Shown here piece after piece: positions 53,216 through 61,989 of a stretch of DNA of 64,000 nucleotides (position 1 is its first letter; the number at the start of each line of letters is the position of its first letter). Under the pieces are notes generated by a model. That model was not told the DNA's origin and searched no databases. It saw only the letters and a list, made by a program, of their open reading frames with translations. The position numbers and the translations under genes are program-made. The stretch covers positions 62,001 to 126,000 of the forward strand of contig CAYUNE010000043.1 of the NCBI GenBank assembly GCA_964446115.1. Direction: 5' to 3'. This DNA comes from CAYUNE01 sp964446115. Its GTDB lineage: Bacteria > Desulfobacterota > Desulfobulbia > Desulfobulbales > Desulfobulbaceae.

Positions 53216-54742
53216 ATGAAAAATTTACCGGCCGGCCAGACCGTCCGCTCCTCCTTGTCTGTCTTCCGACGAGTAGTTTTTTTCTGCTTCCTCATTCTCT
53301 TTGCCATGGGCTCGCCAACCCATGCCGCTTCCGGGGAAGCGGATTCCGGCTTGCCCCTCGGCGGCACCATTCAGATCAGGCCGCTGAATACGCAAAAATC
53401 GACTATCCTTACCGTGTATCAGGCCCTTTTTTGGGAGGCCTATGAGAAATCACCGTCGATCCGCATGGCCCTGGCACGGAAAAAACAGAAAAGTGCCCGG
53501 CGCTACACCGCCTGGGCCCGCAGATTGGCCCCACGTATCGACCTGAATATTTCGCAGGAACACTCCATTAATGCGCTGGAAGACTCTTCCGCGATACAGT
53601 CTGCAGATAGCGCGGACCGTTTGCAAGAGGAATACAGAGACGGCCGTGACTTTTCCAGCTGGGATATCAGCATGGATCTGCCCCTGTATCGCCGCTCCAC
53701 GTCTCTGTCTCTTGATATTGCCGGGTTGGAGGAAAAACAGGCAGAGCAGAACCTGGAGATAGCCACCCACGAACTTGACCTTACCCTGTTTGAACTGTTG
53801 GGAAACTATCTTGTTCAGAGCTATCGGCTCATCAACCTTGATAACTCCATCAGCCTTTCCAGGGACCATGTGAAAAAAATCCAGCGGGGATATGAACTCC
53901 ATGATCAGACCAGGCTGGCACTGCTGCGGGCGCAGGCCAATCTTCAGGACCTGGAGACCCGGCGGTTGTCGGCCCGACCGAACCGTCAGGCGGCATATCG
54001 CAAACTACTTGATTTCACCGGTCTCAACGGCGACGAAGCGGTTCTCGTCCGGCTCAGTAACCTGTTGATCTCGGAAGAAAAAATCGCAGAATGCATCACC
54101 TTGCTCGTCGATAACAATGAGACGGACAGGGATCTTCAGATGCTGTTGGACAGTACCGGGAAAGATAGCCTGCGCAGCTATTTCACCAACCACAGCACAA
54201 TTCACCACAAGATCATTCTGGAGCGTCAACTGGCCCGGACCAGGGCCTTGACCCTGACTCAGGATGATTGGCCGTCACTGATGCTCAAAGGTGAATATGG
54301 CCGTCGCCCGGATACCAGATTCGAAGACTTTGACGGTGAGGGATCCGTTTCCCTGGTCTTTTCCCTGCCCCTCTTTAGCGGAGGAACCCGCTTCAGCAAC
54401 TCCAGGGAGGAGGATGCTGCCAGGGAGCAGGCGGAAATCAACAGCGATGCCCAGATGGAGAAGACATTGCACTCCATCGAGAATTCTCGCGAGATCATCA
54501 TTTCCCTGCGCCAGGTTCTTGCCAACCAGCGAATGCTGCTGACCCGCCAGGAGGAAATCGTCCGGTTGTCAAAAAAATCATATCAGATAAAGCAGACCAG
54601 CATGCAGGATCTGCTGACGGGCACCAACCGGTTGATTGATATAAAAAACAACATTATGTCCACCCTTGTCAGGCTCGGCATCGCCAGCCGCAGGTTTTTC
54701 TGGAACCTTGGCTCACCCCTGCCACTACCCGACCGCAGCTGA
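53216..54742 (+). CDS. TolC-family outer-membrane channel protein
   Basis: 508 residues from the ATG at 53216, which gives a plausible signal peptide (RRVVFFCFLILFAMGSPTHA); an in-frame ATG at 53183 is less likely. It has two long helical halves with periodic Ala/Leu heptads (SLDIAGLEEKQAEQNLEIAT, RLALLRAQANLQDLETRRLS) and a second-half strand motif VSLVFSLPLFSGGTRFS, the typical outer-membrane efflux protein signature. It provides the outer-membrane exit for the secretion system upstream, 280 bases after the adhesin gene. Confidence 0.85.
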   Translation: MKNLPAGQTVRSSLSVFRRVVFFCFLILFAMGSPTHAASGEADSGLPLGGTIQIRPLNTQKSTILTVYQALFWEAYEKSPSIRMALARKKQKSARRYTAWARRLAPRIDLNISQEHSINALEDSSAIQSADSADRLQEEYRDGRDFSSWDISMDLPLYRRSTSLSLDIAGLEEKQAEQNLEIATHELDLTLFELLGNYLVQSYRLINLDNSISLSRDHVKKIQRGYELHDQTRLALLRAQANLQDLETRRLSARPNRQAAYRKLLDFTGLNGDEAVLVRLSNLLISEEKIAECITLLVDNNETDRDLQMLLDSTGKDSLRSYFTNHSTIHHKIILERQLARTRALTLTQDDWPSLMLKGEYGRRPDTRFEDFDGEGSVSLVFSLPLFSGGTRFSNSREEDAAREQAEINSDAQMEKTLHSIENSREIIISLRQVLANQRMLLTRQEEIVRLSKKSYQIKQTSMQDLLTGTNRLIDIKNNIMSTLVRLGIASRRFFWNLGSPLPLPDRS

Positions 54743-54836
54743 CCGGCAACCCGGCCGTGAGCGCTTCCAGCCAAGAAGTACTTTATTATCACCGGATTGC
54801 ATGTCCTGTACGTGGTTATCCGGCAACCGCCTAAGC

Positions 54837-55011
54837 GTATTGATCTCAGGCACCGCATCTTCACACGCTCTCTCCCGGCTGCATAGCGGGGATATAGCAG
54901 CCGGGAGAGAGCGTGCAGGTAAGCGTCAGATTCCAAATCTGCAGCACCTGTAACCAATTACAGTTTGGAAATAAGATATACCGCGGGGTTACATGCCTAG
55001 TGATTGGTTAC
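54837..55011 (+). repeat. Dispersed palindromic repeat, copy 5 (most complete)
   Basis: Outer inverted ends (GCCTAAGCGTA and TTACGCTTAAGC) enclose GTATTGATCTCAGGCACCGC and ATCTTCA. A perfect 19-bp stem follows (CACGCTCTCTCCCGGCTGC with its complement, 54864-54915) with loop ATAGCGGGGATATA. Then come AAATCTGCAGCACCTGTAAC, CAATTACAGTTTGGAAATAA, GCGGGGTTACATGCC and GATTGGTTAC. It lies between the convergent TolC and MCP genes and may serve as a terminator for both. Confidence 0.88.
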
Positions 55012-55013
55012 GC

Positions 55014-57068
55014 TTAAGCCGCCGCAGCCGGCTCCTCATCATCACTGTAGTGGTATGGTTTACCGAAGTAGTCGAAAATACGTTTCAACTGCATCTCCTG
55101 CATGGTGTTGACCGATTCGAACTCCACCCCATAAAAGTAATAGAAGCCCTCTTTCTCTTCCCGTAAGAGCCGTACATCCAGGGAAAAGGTCTCCTCGCCC
55201 TGGACGTGTCCCGGCATGGGCAGGGAAATGCGGATCGGCAGGGAGCGGTTAAGTGCCAACTGCCTTCTCGATTTCAGGCTCATACCCCGCAGGCTGAGGT
55301 TGCGACTGAGGCAGGTGACATGGTAATCGCCCTGTTCAATCCGAACCTTGATGCTGATGTCGATTCTGGGGTAGCGGCGCTTATCGCCCGGTTGACGGGT
55401 AACCGGCGCCTCCCGGTCGACGATGAACTCATCCAGAACCGTATTGATACGATCAGAAACCAGATGCAGGTCATCGGCAACCAGAGTTGTGTCTTCGGCC
55501 TTGATGGAACTCTCCTTTAAGACCCGAAACAACTCGTTGAGGCGTTCATGGAGAGAAGATAACTGTTCCGCCTGCCGATGGTTATCTTCGGCAATGCGAT
55601 TCGTGGTTTCGGTGGTGCGTTTGACGCCCGCTGTCATGGCCTCGAACACGGCCACAGTTTTTTCGGATTCCTGCTGGGAAATATTGACTTTCTCAACAAC
55701 CAGCTGCATGGAGTTGACCGAGCTGTCCACCCGCTGGGTAAGACCGTTGATGAGCTCGGTAATTTCGGTGGTGGATTCCGCGGTCTGCTTGGCCAGATCC
55801 TTGATCTCCCCGGCAACCACGGCAAATCCCTTCCCCGCCTCGCCGGCCCTTGCCGCCTCAATGGTTGCATTGAGGGCCAACAGGTTGGTCTGGTCCGCTA
55901 TATTCTGAATCGACTCGATTATCTTGTGGATGCGCCCGGTTGCCTCTTTCAAGGCCTCCATCCGGGTGGCGGTGGTGTTGACGCTATCCACCGTATCGGC
56001 CAGCTCCTCGATATTGCGATGGACAACAACAATCCCCTCCCGGGCCTGGCCTATGGTCTGTTCAACGGTCTCCCGCGCATCTTCCACCCTGGTGCTGACA
56101 GCGGTGGATATCTCCCGGAGACTCTCGGTGGCCTCCAGTACCTGCCGGGAACTCTTCTCCTCCCGGGTGCTGGAGGCGGCGATTTCCGACGAAATACCGG
56201 CGATCTGTTTGGATGAAATAGCCATTTGCAGACTATTCTGCTGGACAACATGGATCACGCGGCTTAAAGCCTCTCGCATCTTTTCCACCTGGTTGGTGAG
56301 GCTGCCAAGTTCATCGGCGGAACCACGGACCTGCGAACGCGACTGGAGATCACCGGAGGCGATCCGTTTGGCCGTGGCCACCACCTGCTGAAGCGGCTCG
56401 GTGACATTGAAGACAATGATCGGCGCGACAATATAGGAAGCCAGCCAGGTAAAGGCCAGGAGAACAAGCAGGCTCAGTTGCAGCGTGCGAACCTTGCCGT
56501 CAGCCTCAGCAGCCAGCATACCCACGGCCTTGTTCATGGCGGCCAGGGTCTTTACACTGAGCTGGTTGATATCGTTCAACCCGGTGTTGTCATGCGCTCC
56601 GCTCCGGATGTTGTCCACCGACTCTTTGAGCTGCTGCCAGAGAACCGCCACCTGTTCAAGCTGTTTTCTGATGGCCGGAGTCCTGATACCAGGTAACTCC
56701 ACCGGTTTTTTCATGCCCAGATCAAGAAAGGTTTTCCCCCCGTCCATCAGGGCTGTCAGGGAAAAATCAAAGAGCTGCCGGGTCCTGGTCATTAATGTGA
56801 TGTCGTTGAACCGTTCGGCTTTCGGGGCCTGTTGAAGGCTCAGAAAAAACTCCTTGGTAAATTTCTGGGTCAGCATCCGCTGGCGTCCGGCAATATTGAC
56901 GATCAGTCCGTCGCTTTTCTGGTTGTACAGGGTCACCGAGGTATAGAGCACCATGCCGGTGATGATCAGCAGAAAAAACAAGATCAGGTTTCTCAGCTTC
57001 TTGCCGACACTCAGCTGGTTGAGCCGCAGCAGCCGGGTCAGCCTCTCTTTATATGCAAACAGTGCCAT
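55014..57068 (-). CDS. Methyl-accepting chemotaxis protein with PilJ-type sensor and C-terminal PilZ
   Basis: 684 residues from the ATG at 57068 (GAGGGG five bases upstream). It has a TM helix (LRNLILFFLLIITGMVLYTS), a type IV pili methyl-accepting N-domain (VNIAGRQRMLTQKFTKEFFL), a second TM and a HAMP segment. The MCP signalling tip is QNIADQTNLLALNATIEAAR followed by GEAGKGFAVVAGEIK. A C-terminal PilZ domain has the c-di-GMP motifs DKRRYPR and RNLSLRGMS. It probably couples c-di-GMP level to a chemosensory or pilus array. No che genes are adjacent. No CheR-binding pentapeptide is seen. Confidence 0.92.
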   Translation of the reverse strand: MALFAYKERLTRLLRLNQLSVGKKLRNLILFFLLIITGMVLYTSVTLYNQKSDGLIVNIAGRQRMLTQKFTKEFFLSLQQAPKAERFNDITLMTRTRQLFDFSLTALMDGGKTFLDLGMKKPVELPGIRTPAIRKQLEQVAVLWQQLKESVDNIRSGAHDNTGLNDINQLSVKTLAAMNKAVGMLAAEADGKVRTLQLSLLVLLAFTWLASYIVAPIIVFNVTEPLQQVVATAKRIASGDLQSRSQVRGSADELGSLTNQVEKMREALSRVIHVVQQNSLQMAISSKQIAGISSEIAASSTREEKSSRQVLEATESLREISTAVSTRVEDARETVEQTIGQAREGIVVVHRNIEELADTVDSVNTTATRMEALKEATGRIHKIIESIQNIADQTNLLALNATIEAARAGEAGKGFAVVAGEIKDLAKQTAESTTEITELINGLTQRVDSSVNSMQLVVEKVNISQQESEKTVAVFEAMTAGVKRTTETTNRIAEDNHRQAEQLSSLHERLNELFRVLKESSIKAEDTTLVADDLHLVSDRINTVLDEFIVDREAPVTRQPGDKRRYPRIDISIKVRIEQGDYHVTCLSRNLSLRGMSLKSRRQLALNRSLPIRISLPMPGHVQGEETFSLDVRLLREEKEGFYYFYGVEFESVNTMQEMQLKRIFDYFGKPYHYSDDEEPAAAA

Positions 57069-57238
57069 TGGTCCCCTCTCTTCAATGGTGATGGATGGAA
57101 ATGCCTTGTCAAGAATCACAGCCCGGGAGACAGGGCTCCGCTGGTAGCGGGGAGCCTCCAATATCGTATCGGCCCCGGAATATTTTTTCCTTTAGGCATT
57201 CCTGAAGGAATGGAGAAATAGATCTCCCGGACCGCGGC

Positions 57239-58045
57239 TCATCTTTGTCGGCACGCCTTAAGCAGGCGATGGGCGTTTTTCCAGAGGATCTTTTCCTCGA
57301 TTGACTTTTCAAGAGCGAGATTTCGCAACAGCTGCAGGGCTCGGGCCTGGTCCTCCCAGGGGGAATCCGAGCCGAAGAGAAGGTGATCCGCCGGATGGTC
57401 CAGCAGCAGACGGCGAGCAGCGGATGGAGGGAGATAATGAAGGGAGAATGACAGATCCATATATATGGGTCTGCCGATGAGTTTTCGCCGCACCTCGTCC
57501 CAGTCATCCCAACCGCCGAGATGGGTGGTGATGAGTTTCAGATCGGGGAACCGCCTGGTGACGGCGATGATCTTCTGCGGGTCGGCCCGACGAATCCGGG
57601 GAAATGCGATGTCGAAACCGGTATGCATGACCAGCAGCAGATCATGGCGGTTAACGGACTCGTATATTCGCATCATCCGCGGCTCATCAAGAAAGAAATC
57701 CTGATAATAGGGGTGGAGTTTGATACCCTTGAATCCCTCTTCCCGGATAATCCTGATCCGGTCATGAACCAATGGATCGTCGGGGTGGACCGAGGGCAGG
57801 GGAATCAGTCGTACGGACCGGATGGTCGCCGACCAGGCAACTATTGAGTCGAACTGTTCCGGCCGGGTGGCGATGGAACAGATGACACTACGCTCTATGC
57901 CGGCAAGATCCATGGAGTTCAGCAGATCCCCCGTGGTGCCGTTCAGCCGCGGTCTGACATTCCCTTTCTCGGCCAGAGCAGGAACCGCCCGGGCAGCGAG
58001 TTGATCGGGAAAGGCGTGGGTGTGAAAGTCAACGATCGGTGTCAT
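57239..58045 (-). CDS. TIM-barrel amidohydrolase (amidohydrolase_2 family)
   Basis: 268 residues from the ATG at 58045, chosen for the AAGGAG ahead of it. It starts MTPIVDFHTHAFPDQL with the HxH metal pair. Then come FKGIKLHPYYQDFF (Lys/His), LLVMHTGFDI, LITTHLGGWDDW and the terminal Asp in LLFGSDSPWED. The family (COG2159) includes decarboxylases and hydrolases. The first 17 bases overlap the end of the RlmKL-ArsC gene, so translation is likely coupled. The substrate is unknown. Confidence 0.88.
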   Translation of the reverse strand: MTPIVDFHTHAFPDQLAARAVPALAEKGNVRPRLNGTTGDLLNSMDLAGIERSVICSIATRPEQFDSIVAWSATIRSVRLIPLPSVHPDDPLVHDRIRIIREEGFKGIKLHPYYQDFFLDEPRMMRIYESVNRHDLLLVMHTGFDIAFPRIRRADPQKIIAVTRRFPDLKLITTHLGGWDDWDEVRRKLIGRPIYMDLSFSLHYLPPSAARRLLLDHPADHLLFGSDSPWEDQARALQLLRNLALEKSIEEKILWKNAHRLLKACRQR

Positions 58046-60656
58046 AACGCTCCTTTCCAAGTCGCAACACCTGCGGCAAGGAGATGATATATTCCCGGAT
58101 TTCATCCCTCACCCGACGATAGATCTCCAGCTGTTCATCCTTGTCTTCAACCGATGCCGCCAGTTTCGGGGGATCATCGAACCCCCGGTGAATGATCCGG
58201 GTTGCAGCGGGAAAACGGGGACAGCTGCGGTCGGCATGGCCGCAAACCGTGATAACGTAATCAAAGGAGGAAACCGTTAGATCTTCAATCCGCGTACTGC
58301 GCTGATCCTGCATATCGACCCCGGCCTCGGCCATAACTCCGACAGCCCGGGAGTCAAGACCGTGGGCCTTAATTCCGGCGGAATAGGGAATAAGAAGATC
58401 TCCCAGCAGGTGACGGGCCCAGGCCTCGGCCATCTGGCTGCGGCAGGAGTTCCCGGTGCAGAGAAAAAGAATGGTTGGTCTGGGTGCCGGCGGCCTGATT
58501 TCAAAACAGTGATGGATCCGGGGGTTATGCCGAAAATCACGATCCAGAGTGCGGCGGCTGATATCACGCACGGAAAATCGCCTCAAGAGACGCTGATCAA
58601 GTTTAAACCTGCGGAAGTTGGTGGAAAATATCAGCAAACCGTCCCCGTCCGCCAAAAGCCGCATGGCGGCCGTCACCAGATCACGGTGATGGCGCTGGAT
58701 GTCGAAGACCCGCCTTTTTTTACCGGTATTGGAAAAGGTGGGCGGATCGAGAAAGATGAGATCATACCCTCCCGGCTTCTGATCCTGCAGCCACCGGCGG
58801 CAATCGGCCCGGATGAAGCGGTGTTGCGGTCCGCCGAAACCGTTCAGGGCCATATTGGCCCGGGCCCGGGCCAGGTAACGGGCGGAGAGATCGACGGTTG
58901 TCGTGGTTTCGGCTCCGCCGTACGCGGCATGGACCGTGGCCGTGCCGGTATAACCGAAGAGATTGAGAAACCTCCCGCCCTTCGCAGCTGCGCCGATCAT
59001 TTCCCTGGTTATTCGGTGATCGAGGAAAAGACCGGTATCAAGGTAATCGGTAAAGTTGAGCAGAAAACGACAATCGCCCTCCCGGACCTCATGGAGACGC
59101 CGACCGCTTCCGAGCCTGCGATACTGTTTCGTCCCCCGCTGGCGACGCCTGGTCTTGATGAAGATCCTGCTGCGTGGAACGCCCAACACAGCGCGGATCG
59201 TTGCAAGTCCATCCCGGAAACGCTTTGCCGCCACTGCCGGATCAATGGATGGGGGCGCGGCATACTCCTGCACATGCACCCAGCAGCCGTATATATCGAC
59301 GGCAAAATTATAGTTTGGAATATCGGCATCATAGAGTCGGAAACAGGAGATGCCGCGCCGGGCGGCCCATGGCAACAGCTGTCGACCCTTCTTCACAAGC
59401 CGGTTGGCAAAATCCCTTGTCTCCCCGCCGCCGCCACCGGAAGTGATTGTCAGTGGTCCCATCGCCTGTCTTTTTGCCGACCTCTCCACGTCCGCGACAA
59501 AGAGACGGCATCGCAGGGCGCCGTTGTATAGACGATGGCTCAGGCTCCAGGTAACCCCGAATTCACCGGCAAAATCCGGCGCAGCGGTTATCACGGCAAA
59601 ACGCTGTCCGGCAAAACAGGAACGGATCTTCCGGCCCAGGCAGCGGTAGATGTATTTCACCTCTTGGCTATCGGCCAATCGCCGGCCATAGGGAGGATTA
59701 ACCAGCACCACACCCCGGCCTCCCGGATTCTCCAGCCGAGCCAGCTGCCTTTTTTCCACATGAATCCGTCCCTCCAGCCCGGCTCGCCGGATATTGGCCC
59801 TGGCCCCGGCAACGGCCCCGCCATCGGCGTCAAAGCCGATGAGCCGCACCCTCCGTTGCGGTGTCTGCGGGTTTTCTCCGGCAACAGCCTCCGTAACCAC
59901 CTGCTGCCATCGCTGCTCGTCATGCCCGCGCCAGCCGGTAAAGCCGAAAGAACGTCGCCCCAGGCCGGGGGCGGAACCATCAAGGATCAGAGCCGCCTCG
60001 ATCAAAAGGGTGGCGGAGCCGCACATGGGATCCAGGAGAAAATCGGGTTCATACCCCAGCCGGTCAAGTGCCAGGTGAACAACCGCGGCAGCCGGGGCCT
60101 CCTTGAGAGGAGCCTCGCCGGGAGCAACCCGATAGCCGCGCCGGTGCAGACTCTCTCCGGAAAAGTCGATGGAGAGGGCAGCCCGGTTTTTGTGAATGTG
60201 GAGATGAAGGCGGAGATCAGGCTGCCTCACCTCCACCCGCGGTCGAGCGCCGCAGCTCAGACGAAATTGATCAACCACCGCATCTTTGACCCGCTGGGCC
60301 GCATAGCGGCTGTGGTTGAGCGTCGAGGACGTCAGCGTGCAGTCGACCGCAAAGGAGGTGGCGGTTCCTTTCCTGAAGTGCAGCCGCCAGTCGATGGCTG
60401 CCGCCCCCTGATAGACGGCGTCACCGTCTGATGCGTCGAACTCGGCGATTGTCAGCAACACACGGGAACCAAAGCGGGAGTGGAGGCAGACACGGTAACC
60501 GTCCACCGGCGTGCCGTGCCAGGTAACGGCTCCAGGCACGCACCGGGCCGGCCGTCCGGTGAGAGCGGTTACCTCCCCGGCGGTCAGCTGCTCAAGTCCA
60601 CCGGCGCAGGTAGTGGTGAAGCCAAACTGCTCATCGCTTGCTTTTTCCCTGCTCAT
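58029..60656 (-). CDS. 23S rRNA methyltransferase RlmKL fused to an arsenate reductase-like domain
   Basis: 875 residues. Residues 1-725 correspond to RlmKL (702 in E. coli): a THUMP region, the RlmL domain with LLDPMCGSATLLIEAALI and VLVNPPYGRR, and the RlmK domain with FLNLFGYTGTATVHAAYGG and DLIFLDPPTFSN. They methylate G2445 and G2069. Residues 726-875 form a full ArsC/low-molecular-weight phosphatase domain: P-loop LFLCTGNSCRSQMAEAW (Cys733, Arg739) and the redox pair in VCGHADRSCPRFP (Cys805, Cys812) of thioredoxin-coupled arsenate reductases. No stop or ribosome-binding site separates the parts, so the fusion is real unless there is a sequence error near 58480. Confidence 0.88.
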   Translation of the reverse strand: MSREKASDEQFGFTTTCAGGLEQLTAGEVTALTGRPARCVPGAVTWHGTPVDGYRVCLHSRFGSRVLLTIAEFDASDGDAVYQGAAAIDWRLHFRKGTATSFAVDCTLTSSTLNHSRYAAQRVKDAVVDQFRLSCGARPRVEVRQPDLRLHLHIHKNRAALSIDFSGESLHRRGYRVAPGEAPLKEAPAAAVVHLALDRLGYEPDFLLDPMCGSATLLIEAALILDGSAPGLGRRSFGFTGWRGHDEQRWQQVVTEAVAGENPQTPQRRVRLIGFDADGGAVAGARANIRRAGLEGRIHVEKRQLARLENPGGRGVVLVNPPYGRRLADSQEVKYIYRCLGRKIRSCFAGQRFAVITAAPDFAGEFGVTWSLSHRLYNGALRCRLFVADVERSAKRQAMGPLTITSGGGGGETRDFANRLVKKGRQLLPWAARRGISCFRLYDADIPNYNFAVDIYGCWVHVQEYAAPPSIDPAVAAKRFRDGLATIRAVLGVPRSRIFIKTRRRQRGTKQYRRLGSGRRLHEVREGDCRFLLNFTDYLDTGLFLDHRITREMIGAAAKGGRFLNLFGYTGTATVHAAYGGAETTTTVDLSARYLARARANMALNGFGGPQHRFIRADCRRWLQDQKPGGYDLIFLDPPTFSNTGKKRRVFDIQRHHRDLVTAAMRLLADGDGLLIFSTNFRRFKLDQRLLRRFSVRDISRRTLDRDFRHNPRIHHCFEIRPPAPRPTILFLCTGNSCRSQMAEAWARHLLGDLLIPYSAGIKAHGLDSRAVGVMAEAGVDMQDQRSTRIEDLTVSSFDYVITVCGHADRSCPRFPAATRIIHRGFDDPPKLAASVEDKDEQLEIYRRVRDEIREYIISLPQVLRLGKERYDTDR

Positions 60657-60664
60657 AAAAAATA

Positions 60665-60819
60665 TAAGCGCTCACGGATGGTGCAGATTTGCGGATCTTT
60701 CCTGTCCGCTTAAGATAGGCTTTAGCGGACAGGAAAGATCCGGGGAAGATGCGGTCCCGTGAGCGCTTACAGCTAAAAGTACATTATACCAACGGATTAC
60801 ATACCCTGTGACCGTTTAC
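60665..60819 (-). repeat. Dispersed palindromic repeat, copy 6
   Basis: A 13-bp perfect outer inverted repeat (TAAGCGCTCACGG 60665-60677 with 60757-60769) encloses a perfect 18-bp stem (GGATCTTTCCTGTCCGCT 60693-60710 with 60724-60741). On the minus strand the flanks read CCGCATCTTCC and GCAAATCTGCACC, as in the other copies. The third block (GTAAACGGTCACAGGGTATG) is at the right end. It fills the gap between two minus-strand genes. Confidence 0.85.
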
Positions 60820-60823
60820 ATGA

Positions 60824-61987
60824 TCAGTTTATATCGCCAAGCCCCTGCGCCTGTTCAATCCACTGGGTAACGGCATGGGCATCGGGCAGATAATATCCGG
60901 GGAAGAGGTGATCCTCATCGTTGATCTCCTTCATCTTCTCGGCAAGGGCGATGGCGTTCACCCGCCGCAGATCCCGTACCGATTGAATACCGGCGGCGGT
61001 CAGCAGTTCGGCGTACTGGCCACCGATTCCCTGGACCCGCATGAGGTCGGCCCGGCTTACCCAGTTGCGCACCCGGGCGCCTTCGACACCGAGTTTTTCG
61101 GATATCTCCCTGCGGCTTCCGGCATCACCGCACCGTTTGATCAATTCCATGGTGCCGCCGATTCCCATTTCCCTGAGCCGCTTGGCATATTCCGTTCCGA
61201 TTCCCTCAATTTCGCCGATATCGTAGTCCTCCTGATTATCCGGGAAGCTGGCGATGAACTTCTTTACCTTGGTCTCGGAGCGCAACGCCTTCTCCTTGAA
61301 GCGTTCATGTCGCCTTTTGAGATCCTTGCGCTGCTTTTCAAGGTCGCGGATACGGGCCTGGGCGTTTTTCTCGATATCCTTGAGCTTCAGCTGCAGGCCG
61401 TCGCGTTCCAGCTGAACGGCGGTGAGGCTGTTTTTGATGGTGGTGGTCTCATTCTCCACCCTCTCGACGGCCTCGTCCCTCTCCTTTCTCAATTCAGCGC
61501 ATTTCGCCTGCAGTTTTTTGATCTCCTCTTCCAGGGATTCACGCCGCTGCCGTTCACTTTTCAGGGAGCCGTCAACATCGGTAAGGCGGGCCTGGGCCTC
61601 GTCCCGCTCGCTTTCAAGGGCCGCGAACATGTTTTTCCAGTTACTCTCCTGGGTCTTTGATTTCAGCGCCAGGGCATTATGCTCGGTCTCCAGGTCATTG
61701 AGGCGTGATTTCCAGTTTTTTTCGGTCTCATCGAGCTTTTTGCGGACCTCATCCCGTTCCTTTGCCACCAGTTCCATCTTGGCCTGGAAGCTGTTTTCCT
61801 GCTCTTCCAGTTTACCGGCAAACTCCTTTTTTTGGTCCTTGAGCTCATCATACTTTGTCTTCCACCGGTTTTTCTCGCGCTTGATCAACCGGGCACAGCC
61901 GATACTCTTGAGCCACCAGCCGATAATCATGCCGAGAATGGCCGCTGCAACCAGACAGAGGGCTATCTGAGTGATTAAGTATTGCAT
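60824..61987 (-). CDS. Membrane-anchored coiled-coil protein with C-terminal helix-hairpin-helix (DUF4332-like)
   Basis: 387 residues: an N-terminal membrane helix (QIALCLVAAAILGMIIGWWL), about 200 residues of charged coiled coil (REKNRWKTKYDELKDQKKEF onward) and a C-terminal domain with two helix-hairpin-helix repeats (IEGIGTEYAKRLREMGIGGT and VQGIGGQYAELLTAAGIQSV). The latter is the DUF4332 pattern. The protein may tether DNA or a partner to the envelope. It starts three bases after the BON/OmpA gene, so the two are one operon and may act together. Function is not known. Confidence 0.8.
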   Translation of the reverse strand: MQYLITQIALCLVAAAILGMIIGWWLKSIGCARLIKREKNRWKTKYDELKDQKKEFAGKLEEQENSFQAKMELVAKERDEVRKKLDETEKNWKSRLNDLETEHNALALKSKTQESNWKNMFAALESERDEAQARLTDVDGSLKSERQRRESLEEEIKKLQAKCAELRKERDEAVERVENETTTIKNSLTAVQLERDGLQLKLKDIEKNAQARIRDLEKQRKDLKRRHERFKEKALRSETKVKKFIASFPDNQEDYDIGEIEGIGTEYAKRLREMGIGGTMELIKRCGDAGSRREISEKLGVEGARVRNWVSRADLMRVQGIGGQYAELLTAAGIQSVRDLRRVNAIALAEKMKEINDEDHLFPGYYLPDAHAVTQWIEQAQGLGDIN

Positions 61988-61989
61988 GC

